DNA of 7,210 nucleotides. Source: Rubrobacter sp. (GTDB taxonomy: Bacteria; Actinomycetota; Rubrobacteria; Rubrobacterales; Rubrobacteraceae). Below the pieces are notes generated by a model, which ran no database searches, was not told the DNA's origin, and saw nothing but the letters and a program-made list of their open reading frames with translations. The translations under genes and the position numbers were made by a program. Shown piece after piece: positions 1 through 5,442 of the stretch. Every line of letters starts with the position of its first letter. The first letter of the stretch is position 1. Location: NCBI GenBank assembly GCA_016781885.1, contig JADDPM010000004.1:8898-16107 (forward strand), given 5' to 3'.

Positions 1-1
1 G

Positions 2-610
2 GGCGCGCAGCTTGTGGAGTATAAGGAGGCGGGGGAGCGAGAGGCGGGGGGAGCCTCGTACCTGGAACATAACGAGCGGCTTGGGCTGCGGGCTGCGGAG
101 GCGTTGTTGGGACGGCCTCTGGGGCCGGAGGAGCGGGAAGACGCGCTCTCATCGGCGCGGGCGGCGCGGCCTCCAGCGCGTTTCGAGGAGCATGAGGTGC
201 GCGGCGTGCCCGTAGTGGTGGACGGGGGGCACAATCCGGAGGGGCTCCGGGCCGCGCTCGGGGCGGTGAGAGGGAGATATGGGGAACGCCCCTTGGGGGT
301 GGTCTTCGGCGTCTTGAAGGGGAAGGACGTCACAAGTATGCTTAGAGCCCTTGAAGACGAGGCCCAACTCCTCGTGCTCACCCGTCCCGAGCGCGGCGAC
401 GGGCGGGCATTGGATCCGGATCGGGTGGGGGAGGACTATGGGCCGCGGTATACTGGAGGGAGGAGAGCACGGGTGATCCGGGATGCCGAAGAGGCCCTGC
501 GCGCAGTCGTAGGGGAGATGGAAGGGGCCGGCGGGGTGGTGCTGGTCACGGGGTCTCTCTCGACCGGGGCGGGAGTTTTGAGATGGCTCCGCGGCGGTGG
601 GCGTGGCTAG
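2..610 (+). CDS. folC: Folylpolyglutamate synthase / dihydrofolate synthase, C-terminal part (5' end outside window)
   Basis: FolC is a cytoplasmic Mur-ligase-family enzyme that adds glutamate to folates using ATP. The frame is open from the first bases of the window, so the start, the ATP-binding P-loop and most of the central domain lie upstream; 202 residues are visible. A linker resembling the usual PGRFE segment (here PPARFEE) leads into the C-terminal Rossmann-like domain. That domain begins with DGGHNPEG at 221-244, the family DGAHNP motif with Gly for Ala. VVFGVLKGKD and a near-terminal VLVTGSLST follow, both typical of FolC. The stop is TAG at 608-610. Gly codons are mostly GGG, unlike ndk downstream. 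In many actinobacteria folC lies just upstream of a small membrane-protein gene and ndk, as here. Identification is firm; whether it is bifunctional cannot be judged from this half. Confidence 0.93.
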   Translation, partial: GAQLVEYKEAGEREAGGASYLEHNERLGLRAAEALLGRPLGPEEREDALSSARAARPPARFEEHEVRGVPVVVDGGHNPEGLRAALGAVRGRYGERPLGVVFGVLKGKDVTSMLRALEDEAQLLVLTRPERGDGRALDPDRVGEDYGPRYTGGRRARVIRDAEEALRAVVGEMEGAGGVVLVTGSLSTGAGVLRWLRGGGRG

Positions 611-701
611 CCGGACCTGGAAGCTTGTGGGGGTGCTCGTTGCGATCTCGGCCGTCTCCTTCTTGCTCGGCTACCTCTTTGTTCTGAGGGCGATAGTGTG
701 A
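603..701 (+). CDS. Small single-span membrane protein, 32 aa, unknown function
   Basis: A short ORF with a GTG start at 603 overlaps the folC stop by 8 bases. Its TGA (699-701) overlaps the GTG start of the next gene by 4 bases (GTGA, 698-701). The product starts MASRTWKLVG. Residues about 8-28 form one uninterrupted hydrophobic segment, preceded by Arg4 and Lys7 and followed by a lone Arg29, so it looks like a tiny membrane protein. No good Shine-Dalgarno sequence precedes it; GGTGGG ends only one base before the start, so translation would depend on coupling to folC. Streptomyces-type genomes carry a DUF4233 membrane-protein gene between folC and ndk, and this ORF sits in the same place but is far shorter. 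It fills the folC-to-698 gap exactly, which supports it being real, but I recognise no family. Confidence 0.55.
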   Translation: MASRTWKLVGVLVAISAVSFLLGYLFVLRAIV

Positions 702-1189
702 ACGCTGCGTACGTCTTGCAGTCGGGGCCGGACCCCTTTCAAGCTGTAAACGATGTTCTCAACAGCCCGTACGTGAGGATAGGGTTCTGGCTCGTGGCCT
801 CATTCTTCGTGGTGTTGTGGCTCTCGCTCGCGTACTGGACCTTTGTGGACGCGGACCGGCGGGGGGCGGCGCGGTTCTTCTGGGGGGGTGTGGCCTTCGT
901 GTTCCCGTTCATGGGGACCCTGATCTACCTGATAGTCCGACCGCCTGAGTACATCCTGGACTCCCGGGAGCGCGAGTTGGACCTTGCCGTGTTAGAAAGG
1001 GAGATCAAGCACAGGGTGGACCTTTGTCCGAACTGCCGCTCGATAGTAGAGAAGGATTATCTACTCTGCCCGGAGTGCGACCGGGACCTGAAGAAGCTCT
1101 GCGAGGGTTGCGACAGACCGCTCGAGTTGAGCTGGGGGACCTGTCCATACTGCGCCATGGTGCAGAGCAACAAGAACGTCAGTCGATAG
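698..1189 (+). CDS. Two-span membrane protein with C-terminal double zinc ribbon
   Basis: A 163-residue protein with a GTG start at 698, preceded by GAGGG at 686-690 with 7-base spacing. Two hydrophobic segments at about residues 28-49 and 60-80 are joined by a short charged turn (DADRRG), and the second ends in LIYLIVRPPEY. This hairpin resembles the phospholipase-D-nuclease N-terminal (PLDc_N-like) membrane module. A charged helix (about 88-107) leads to a cytoplasmic-looking tail with four CxxC pairs: C110/C113, C124/C127, C135/C138 and C149/C152. They are spaced as two consecutive zinc ribbons, as in double-zinc-ribbon (DZR-type) domains. The tail could bind Zn and mediate protein or nucleic-acid contact, but no catalytic residues are visible. 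It overlaps the preceding small ORF by 4 bases and ends 12 bases before ndk, so it is probably co-transcribed with both. Function is unknown; the coding assignment is secure. Confidence 0.87.
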   Translation: MNAAYVLQSGPDPFQAVNDVLNSPYVRIGFWLVASFFVVLWLSLAYWTFVDADRRGAARFFWGGVAFVFPFMGTLIYLIVRPPEYILDSRERELDLAVLEREIKHRVDLCPNCRSIVEKDYLLCPECDRDLKKLCEGCDRPLELSWGTCPYCAMVQSNKNVSR

Positions 1190-1201
1190 GAGAAGATAGA
1201 G

Positions 1202-1603
1202 ATGGAGCAGACGCTAATACTCATAAAAGGCGACGGCGTGAGGCGGCGCCTCATCGGCGAGATCATACGCCGCATAGAGGCGAAGGGTCTCGGCATCCGC
1301 ACTATGCAACTCATGGACGTGAGCCAGGAACTCGCCGAGGAGCACTACGCCGAGCATCGCGAGAAACCCTTCTTCGGCGAGCTCGTCGAGTTCATCACGT
1401 CTACCCCGGTCGTCGCCATGCGTATCGAGGGCGACGGTGCGATAGCGGTGATGCGCCGCCTCATGGGCTCGACGAACCCCGCCGAGGCCGCCCCCGGCAC
1501 CATCCGCGGCGACCTGGCCCTGAGCCTCCCCGACAACCTCGTCCACGGCTCCGACTCCCTCGAGAGCGCCCAAAGAGAGCTAAAGCTCTTCTTCGGCGGC
1601 TAG
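1202..1603 (+). CDS. ndk: Nucleoside diphosphate kinase
   Basis: Ndk transfers the gamma phosphate of ATP to nucleoside diphosphates through a phosphohistidine, balancing NTP and dNTP pools in the cytoplasm. The 133-residue product has the usual bacterial length. It shows HYAEHREKPFF (49-58), the MGSTNPAEAAPGTIRGD nucleotide-binding stretch (88-104), and the active-site signature NLVHGSDSL (112-120) with catalytic His115. The ATG at 1202 follows AGGAGA (1188-1193), which overlaps the stop of the upstream gene and gives 8-base spacing. The near-invariant N-terminal KPDG motif reads Lys9-Gly10-Asp11-Gly12 here, so Pro is replaced by Gly. Codon choice is C-ending: 12 of 14 Gly codons are GGC and none is GGG, whereas folC favours GGG. 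This may reflect higher expression. Confidence 0.97.
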   Translation: MEQTLILIKGDGVRRRLIGEIIRRIEAKGLGIRTMQLMDVSQELAEEHYAEHREKPFFGELVEFITSTPVVAMRIEGDGAIAVMRRLMGSTNPAEAAPGTIRGDLALSLPDNLVHGSDSLESAQRELKLFFGG

Positions 1604-1616
1604 AGAAAACATCCCA

Positions 1617-2192
1617 ATGAGGTTCGTCCTTGCCTCCGAGTCCCCCCGGCGCGTAGACCTATTGCATATGGCCGGTTACGACTTCACCGCCCGCAAGAGC
1701 GGTTTCCCAGAGGTCGTCGAGGACAACCCCAAAGAGACCGTCGAGGCCAACGCCCGCGGCAAGGCCCTCACCGTCACCGCCGAGCTCTCCGGCGAAGTTA
1801 TTCTCGCGGCCGACACTATAGTCTATCTGCCGGAGCTACCGGCGAAAGAAGCGACCCTCGGTCAGGCCAGGAGCGCCGACGAAGTGCGCCGGATGCTCGG
1901 CCTCCTCGCCGGACGCGCCCACGAGGTCTACTCTGGGGTCGCGGTGGCGCGCGATGGAGACGTCTCCATCCGGTGCGCCATGACGCGAGTGCGTATGCGC
2001 CCACTCTCCGAGGCCGAGATCTCTGCCTACGTCGGACTCGGGGAGGGTCTCGGGAAGGCCGGGGGGTACGCTATCCAGGGAAAGGCCGCTCTCTTCGTGG
2101 AGGGCATAGAGGGTGACTACACCAACGTGGTGGGTCTCCCGCTCGCGCTGACGAGCAAGATGCTGGAGGAATACGGGGTGCGGTGGTACTGA
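1617..2192 (+). CDS. maf: Maf-family nucleoside triphosphate pyrophosphatase
   Basis: Maf proteins hydrolyse non-canonical or excess NTPs (dTTP/UTP or m7GTP, depending on subgroup) to NMP and pyrophosphate; over-expression of Maf is known to block septation in Bacillus. The 191-residue product starts with LASESPRRVDLL (5-16), the family signature with its phosphate-binding Arg pair. It continues with AADTIVYL (64-71, Asp66), LAGRAHEVYSGVAV (97-110), and the C-terminal GGYAIQGKAALF (149-160) and DYTNVVGLPL (167-176). Gln154 in the YxIQG motif is usual for the family. The normally conserved GKP segment after ADT aligns with Gly82-Gln83-Ala84, and the loop before it is about five residues longer than usual. 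The start ATG at 1617 lies 13 bases after ndk and has only a weak purine tract (AGAGA) upstream. The position before radC and mreB is a common arrangement. Substrate subgroup is not assigned. Confidence 0.93.
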   Translation: MRFVLASESPRRVDLLHMAGYDFTARKSGFPEVVEDNPKETVEANARGKALTVTAELSGEVILAADTIVYLPELPAKEATLGQARSADEVRRMLGLLAGRAHEVYSGVAVARDGDVSIRCAMTRVRMRPLSEAEISAYVGLGEGLGKAGGYAIQGKAALFVEGIEGDYTNVVGLPLALTSKMLEEYGVRWY

Positions 2193-2887
2193 TGGAGACC
2201 CCCTCGCGTCGCCGGTACACCATAAAGCAACTCCCGCCGGAGCTAAGGCCGCGCGAGAGGCTGCTCGCGGCCGGTCCTTCCGCGCTCTCCGACGGGGAGT
2301 TGTTGGGTTTGCTCTTCGGGATCGGGAACAGGGACAAGACCGCAGTCGAGCTCGCGGGCGAGGTGATAAGCGAGGCTGGCGGCTTGCATGGGCTCTACGA
2401 CGTCTCGGTTCACGAGCTTGTCAAGGTCAACGGCATCGGAGAGGCGAAGGCGTGCATAATATTGGCGGCGGTAGAGTTGGGGCGGAGGATCGGGCAGGTT
2501 CGTAACCCGGGGCGGCCCGTGATATCATCGCCCGCGGATGTGGATAGACTATTGAGGGGGCGTATAGCCAACCTCGACCGGGAGAACTTTGTCGTGGTGC
2601 TTCTCAACACCAAGAACGAGGTTATCGAGTCTCCGCTGGTCAGCGTAGGCACGCTCTCTTCGGCTCTCGTTCACCCCCGGGAGGTCTTCAAGCCGGCCAT
2701 TCGGGCGAGTGCCGCGAGCGTGATCCTGGCTCACAACCATCCCAGCGGGAATATCGAGCCAAGCAGGGAGGACCGGGAGGTTACGAGGCGGCTTGTCGAG
2801 GCCGCGGAGATCCTGGGGATAGAGGTATTGGACCACGTGATCGTGGGTGATGGATTTTATTCTATGAAAGAACACGGGAAGCTCTAG
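2192..2887 (+). CDS. radC: RadC-family JAB/MPN (JAMM) domain protein
   Basis: The product is RadC-like: an N-terminal helix-hairpin-helix segment with KVNGIGEAKA (residues 78-87), then the JAMM metal-binding core. The core motif HNHPSG starts at His181 and is followed by PSREDREV with the third ligand at Asp194. LDHVIVGDGFYSMKEHG ends the protein, as is typical. The name derives from a once-supposed DNA repair role that is now doubted; the metal-binding fold is clear but the substrate is unknown. I take ATG 2192 as start (231 aa); its A is shared with the TGA of maf. GTG at 2183 is in frame, adds three residues and cannot be excluded, since GGAGGA at 2165-2170 is remote from both and GGGGTG (2175-2180) is 11 bases from the ATG. 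Association with maf and mreB is common in bacteria. Confidence 0.95.
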   Translation: METPSRRRYTIKQLPPELRPRERLLAAGPSALSDGELLGLLFGIGNRDKTAVELAGEVISEAGGLHGLYDVSVHELVKVNGIGEAKACIILAAVELGRRIGQVRNPGRPVISSPADVDRLLRGRIANLDRENFVVVLLNTKNEVIESPLVSVGTLSSALVHPREVFKPAIRASAASVILAHNHPSGNIEPSREDREVTRRLVEAAEILGIEVLDHVIVGDGFYSMKEHGKL

Positions 2888-2931
2888 CCCCGGCGAGGGT
2901 AGGAAGCTTTCGGAAGAGCGAGGGGACGGAA

Positions 2932-3960
2932 ATGTTTGGAGGGTTCTTCGGTAGGGACGTTGCGATAGATCTGGGCACCGCGAACACACTCGTGTTCGTA
3001 AAGGGGCACGGGATCGTTCTCTCCGAACCTTCGGTCGTTGCGATAGACACTAAGACCGATAAGGTTGTCGCGGTCGGGAGCGCGGCGAAGAGGATGCTCG
3101 GGCGCACGCCCGGCAACATCGTCGCCATGCGTCCCTTGAAAGACGGGGTCATAGCGGACTTTGAGGTGACGGAGAAGATGCTCTCCTACTTCATCCGCAA
3201 GGCCCAGCCCAGGCGCAGGCTCTTCCGGTCGTTCGTGGGGCCAAGGGTCGTAGTGTGCGTGCCTTCGGGGGTGACGGGCGTGGAGTTGCGGGCGGTCAAG
3301 GAGGCGACCGAGTCGGCGGGTGCGCGTCAGGCGTATACCATCGAGGAGCCGCTGGCGGCGGCTATAGGGGCGGGGCTGCCGGTCACCGAGGCGCAGGGGT
3401 CCATGATCCTGGACATCGGCGGCGGGACGAGCGAAGTCGCGGTGATCTCTCTGGGCGGCATCGTGACAAAGTCGTCTATCCGGATCGCCGGCGACGATAT
3501 CGACGATGCGATTTCCTCGTACATTCAGAAGGAGTATAAGCTCGCCATCGGGACGCAGACGGCCGAGCAGCTAAAGATAGAGCTTGGGAGTGCCTTTAGG
3601 ATGCCTGAAGAAGAGTCGGCGGAGATAAGGGGACGTGACCTCGTCACGGGGCTGCCGAAGACGATAGTCATAACCAGCGAGGAGATACGGGAGGCGATCA
3701 GCGTGCCCGTCGACGCTATAGTTGCGGCGGTACGCGATACTTTAGACCGTACACCGCCGGAGCTTGCCTCGGACATCATGGACCGTGGTATGGTGTTGGC
3801 TGGGGGCGGCGCCCTGCTGCGCCTCATGGACGAGCGCTTGAGACGTGAGACGGGGATCCCTGTGCATGTGTCCGACGAGGCGCTGATGTGCGTCGCCATC
3901 GGCAGCGGCCGATCCCTGGAAGAGATCGAGTACTACCGCAGCGCGCTCTCTTCTTCTTAA
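2932..3960 (+). CDS. mreB: Rod-shape-determining actin homologue MreB
   Basis: MreB polymerises into membrane-attached filaments that orient lateral wall synthesis. The 342-residue protein shows the actin-superfamily motifs in order: phosphate-1 at DLGTANTLV (13-21); the connecting IEEPLAAAIGAGLPV (137-151); phosphate-2 at DIGGGTSEVAVISLGGIV (161-178); and the adenosine motif LAGGGALL (289-296). The C-terminus VAIGSGRSLEEIEYY is standard. The hydrophobic start MFGGFF may help membrane attachment. The ATG at 2932 has AGGGGA (2921-2926) with 5-base spacing. The 44-base gap from radC is the longest between folC and rodA, and I see no convincing promoter in it. The gene heads the tight mreB-mreC-mreD-rodA block. 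Length and motifs are those of a normal intact MreB. Confidence 0.98.
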   Translation: MFGGFFGRDVAIDLGTANTLVFVKGHGIVLSEPSVVAIDTKTDKVVAVGSAAKRMLGRTPGNIVAMRPLKDGVIADFEVTEKMLSYFIRKAQPRRRLFRSFVGPRVVVCVPSGVTGVELRAVKEATESAGARQAYTIEEPLAAAIGAGLPVTEAQGSMILDIGGGTSEVAVISLGGIVTKSSIRIAGDDIDDAISSYIQKEYKLAIGTQTAEQLKIELGSAFRMPEEESAEIRGRDLVTGLPKTIVITSEEIREAISVPVDAIVAAVRDTLDRTPPELASDIMDRGMVLAGGGALLRLMDERLRRETGIPVHVSDEALMCVAIGSGRSLEEIEYYRSALSSS

Positions 3961-3969
3961 AGAGTAGTT

Positions 3970-4887
3970 TTGGGACGCCGTAAGCCCAACGCCGCGACCG
4001 GCCTCGCGGCCTTCGCCATCCTCTGCGTGACGAGCCTGGCCCTCTTTACGGTCTACGTGAAGGAGAGCGAGACTGGGCCCCTGCACACCGTGCAACTCGG
4101 CGCCGCCGAGGTCTTGAGGCCGGTGCGGGGTCTGTTCGGCCTCGCCGCTTCGCCGTTTCAGACGGCGAGCGAGAGAGTCGAGGGGGCCTTCGACGCGAGC
4201 GAGCGGGAGGAGCTGGAGGAAAAGGCGAGGAAGAACGAGGAGGGAGCGGCGGAGGCGGCGCGCTTGAGGCAGGAGAACGAGCGGCTACGCCAGCTCCTGG
4301 AGGGTCAGCAGCCGTCTTTCGAGTACAGTCCACTCGCGCGGGTCGTCGCCCCCGTGGGCGGGCAACTCTCCGACAGGATACAGATAAACGTCGGTACAAA
4401 CGATGGAGTGAGGCCCGAGCAACCGGTCGTAGTCGGGAACAACACCCTCGTGGGCCGCACTACGGACAAGGTGACTGCGAACACCGCCGAGGTGATCCTC
4501 GTTACCGACCAGAACTTCGCGGCAGGCGTGAGGCTACTGCCCTCCCAGAGGCCGGAAGACGAATCCGGGGAGGAGACTACTCCGGCTGATGGATCGCCGC
4601 CGGGTTCCCCTTCAGAGGAGCCGCGCGGGGAGGGGCTGTTGAAGACCGGCTGGGACGATTACCTCGGGGTGGACTACGTGGACCTCGACGCCGGGGCAGA
4701 GCAGGGGGACTTCGTGGTCACGAGCGGGCGCGCCGGGGATCGGGAGCTCCTCTTCCCGCCGGGGCTTTTCGTGGGGACGGTCGAGTCGGTCAGCTCGCAG
4801 GACATAAATCAGTACAAGAACATCGTCGTGTCACCCGCCGTCGAGGCCGCCGAACTCGAGGAGGTGCGGGTGATCCTCGATTGGTAG
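3970..4887 (+). CDS. mreC: Rod-shape-determining protein MreC
   Basis: MreC is a bitopic membrane scaffold that links MreB/MreD to the elongation PBP and RodA. The 305-residue protein has a basic N-terminus (MGRRKPN), one transmembrane segment at about 10-30, and a charged coiled coil at about 66-112 containing EREELEEKARKNEE and RLRQENERLRQLLEG. The extracellular beta domain follows, with RIQINVGTNDGVRPEQPVVV (136-155), LVGRTT (160-165) and VVTSGRAGDRELLFPPGLFVG (249-269). A Pro/Ser/Glu/Gly-rich stretch at about 191-222 interrupts the beta domain and is probably a flexible extracellular loop. The start is TTG at 3970, nine bases after mreB; no earlier codon fits, and the next in-frame GTG at 4027 would remove half of the membrane helix. 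The upstream AAAGAG is a weak ribosome site, so coupling to mreB translation is likely. Confidence 0.94.
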   Translation: MGRRKPNAATGLAAFAILCVTSLALFTVYVKESETGPLHTVQLGAAEVLRPVRGLFGLAASPFQTASERVEGAFDASEREELEEKARKNEEGAAEAARLRQENERLRQLLEGQQPSFEYSPLARVVAPVGGQLSDRIQINVGTNDGVRPEQPVVVGNNTLVGRTTDKVTANTAEVILVTDQNFAAGVRLLPSQRPEDESGEETTPADGSPPGSPSEEPRGEGLLKTGWDDYLGVDYVDLDAGAEQGDFVVTSGRAGDRELLFPPGLFVGTVESVSSQDINQYKNIVVSPAVEAAELEEVRVILDW

Positions 4888-4896
4888 CTGCCGGCG

Positions 4897-4904
4897 GGTG
4901 AGGG
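4897..4904 (+). promoter_or_regulatory. Ribosome binding site deciding the mreD start
   Basis: The tract GGTGAGGG lies between the mreC stop and the mreD frame. It is 10 bases from GTG 4915 but only 1 base from the alternative in-frame TTG 4906. The spacing favours the GTG start, though GGCGGG at 4893-4898 could serve the TTG. Confidence 0.45.
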
Positions 4905-4914
4905 CTTGCTAGGG

Positions 4915-5442
4915 GTGCAGACCTCCATAGTCCGGGCCGCGCTGCTCGTGGCGCTTGCCGCGCTCCTCGAAGCCACCCTCTCGCCGCTTCTCACTCTAGG
5001 CTGGGTGGCGCCGCGGTTCCTAATCCTCGGCCTGATAGTGGCGGTCATGGGCCTGCGGGACCTACAGGGATTGCTCCTCGGGTTCTTCGGCGGGGTCCTG
5101 ACGGACGCCCTCGGCAGCGGCATCTTTGGCGTCGGGACGCTGGGCGGCGTCCTCGCGGCGGCAGTTGGGGTGAGGATCGGGACCTTGCGCCGGAAGGGTA
5201 ATATGGCGCTTCTTATGGCCCAGGCCGTCGCGGTTTCGGTGGCGGCATACGACCTGCTGGGTCTGTTCGCCGTCTCTCTGGCCGGCAGGGGCGCACCGTC
5301 CGCGTCGGGCTACGTCTCCGGCTTCGCTGACTACCTCATTGCCGGCGTGATCCCCGAGGTGTTGCTCAACGCTGCGATCGCGTATTTCGTGGGCGGTCGT
5401 ATACTTAGGCTTATAGCGACGAAGGAAGATACATGGAATTAA
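4915..5442 (+). CDS. mreD: Rod-shape-determining membrane protein MreD
   Basis: MreD is the small multi-span membrane partner of MreC in the elongation complex. The product (175 aa from GTG 4915; 178 aa from TTG 4906) is hydrophobic almost throughout, with about five membrane segments. The start MQTSIVRAALLVALAALLEATLSP is typical of MreD, as is GFFGGVLTDAL near residue 57, equivalent to the family GxxxGLLxDxL motif. The family diverges strongly in sequence, so the call rests on hydropathy, length, this motif and the position directly after mreC. The gap to mreC is 27 bases. The last 10 bases overlap the start of rodA, which implies translational coupling. Confidence 0.9.
   Translation: MQTSIVRAALLVALAALLEATLSPLLTLGWVAPRFLILGLIVAVMGLRDLQGLLLGFFGGVLTDALGSGIFGVGTLGGVLAAAVGVRIGTLRRKGNMALLMAQAVAVSVAAYDLLGLFAVSLAGRGAPSASGYVSGFADYLIAGVIPEVLLNAAIAYFVGGRILRLIATKEDTWN

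Noticed and set aside
977..998. TTGGAC and TAGAAA as a promoter for ndk
   Set aside because: The boxes are only about 10 bases apart and lie within coding sequence; tight gene spacing makes a promoter unnecessary.
1045..1065. Inverted repeat AGTAGA / TCTACT
   Set aside because: Only 6 pairs with a 9-base loop, inside the zinc-ribbon coding region, with no T-run; explained by codons.
1214..1573. 119-codon open frame on the minus strand across ndk
   Set aside because: A shadow ORF caused by GC-rich codon bias of ndk; no recognisable protein and no ribosome site.
2183..2191. GTG 2183 as the radC start
   Set aside because: It adds only three residues and overlaps maf further; ATG 2192 gives the usual stop-start overlap. 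It is not fully excluded.
2828..2866. Possible promoter for mreB inside the 3' end of radC (TTGGAC and an AT-rich TATTCT)
   Set aside because: The boxes are 24 bases apart, too far for a standard promoter, and shifting to TTTTAT still leaves 21 bases. The AT-rich part encodes the conserved FYSM of RadC.
3948..3970. CTCTT / AAGAG stem followed by TTTT at the mreB-mreC junction, terminator-like
   Set aside because: A five-pair, mostly A-T stem is too weak, and a terminator would cut the mre operon in the middle.
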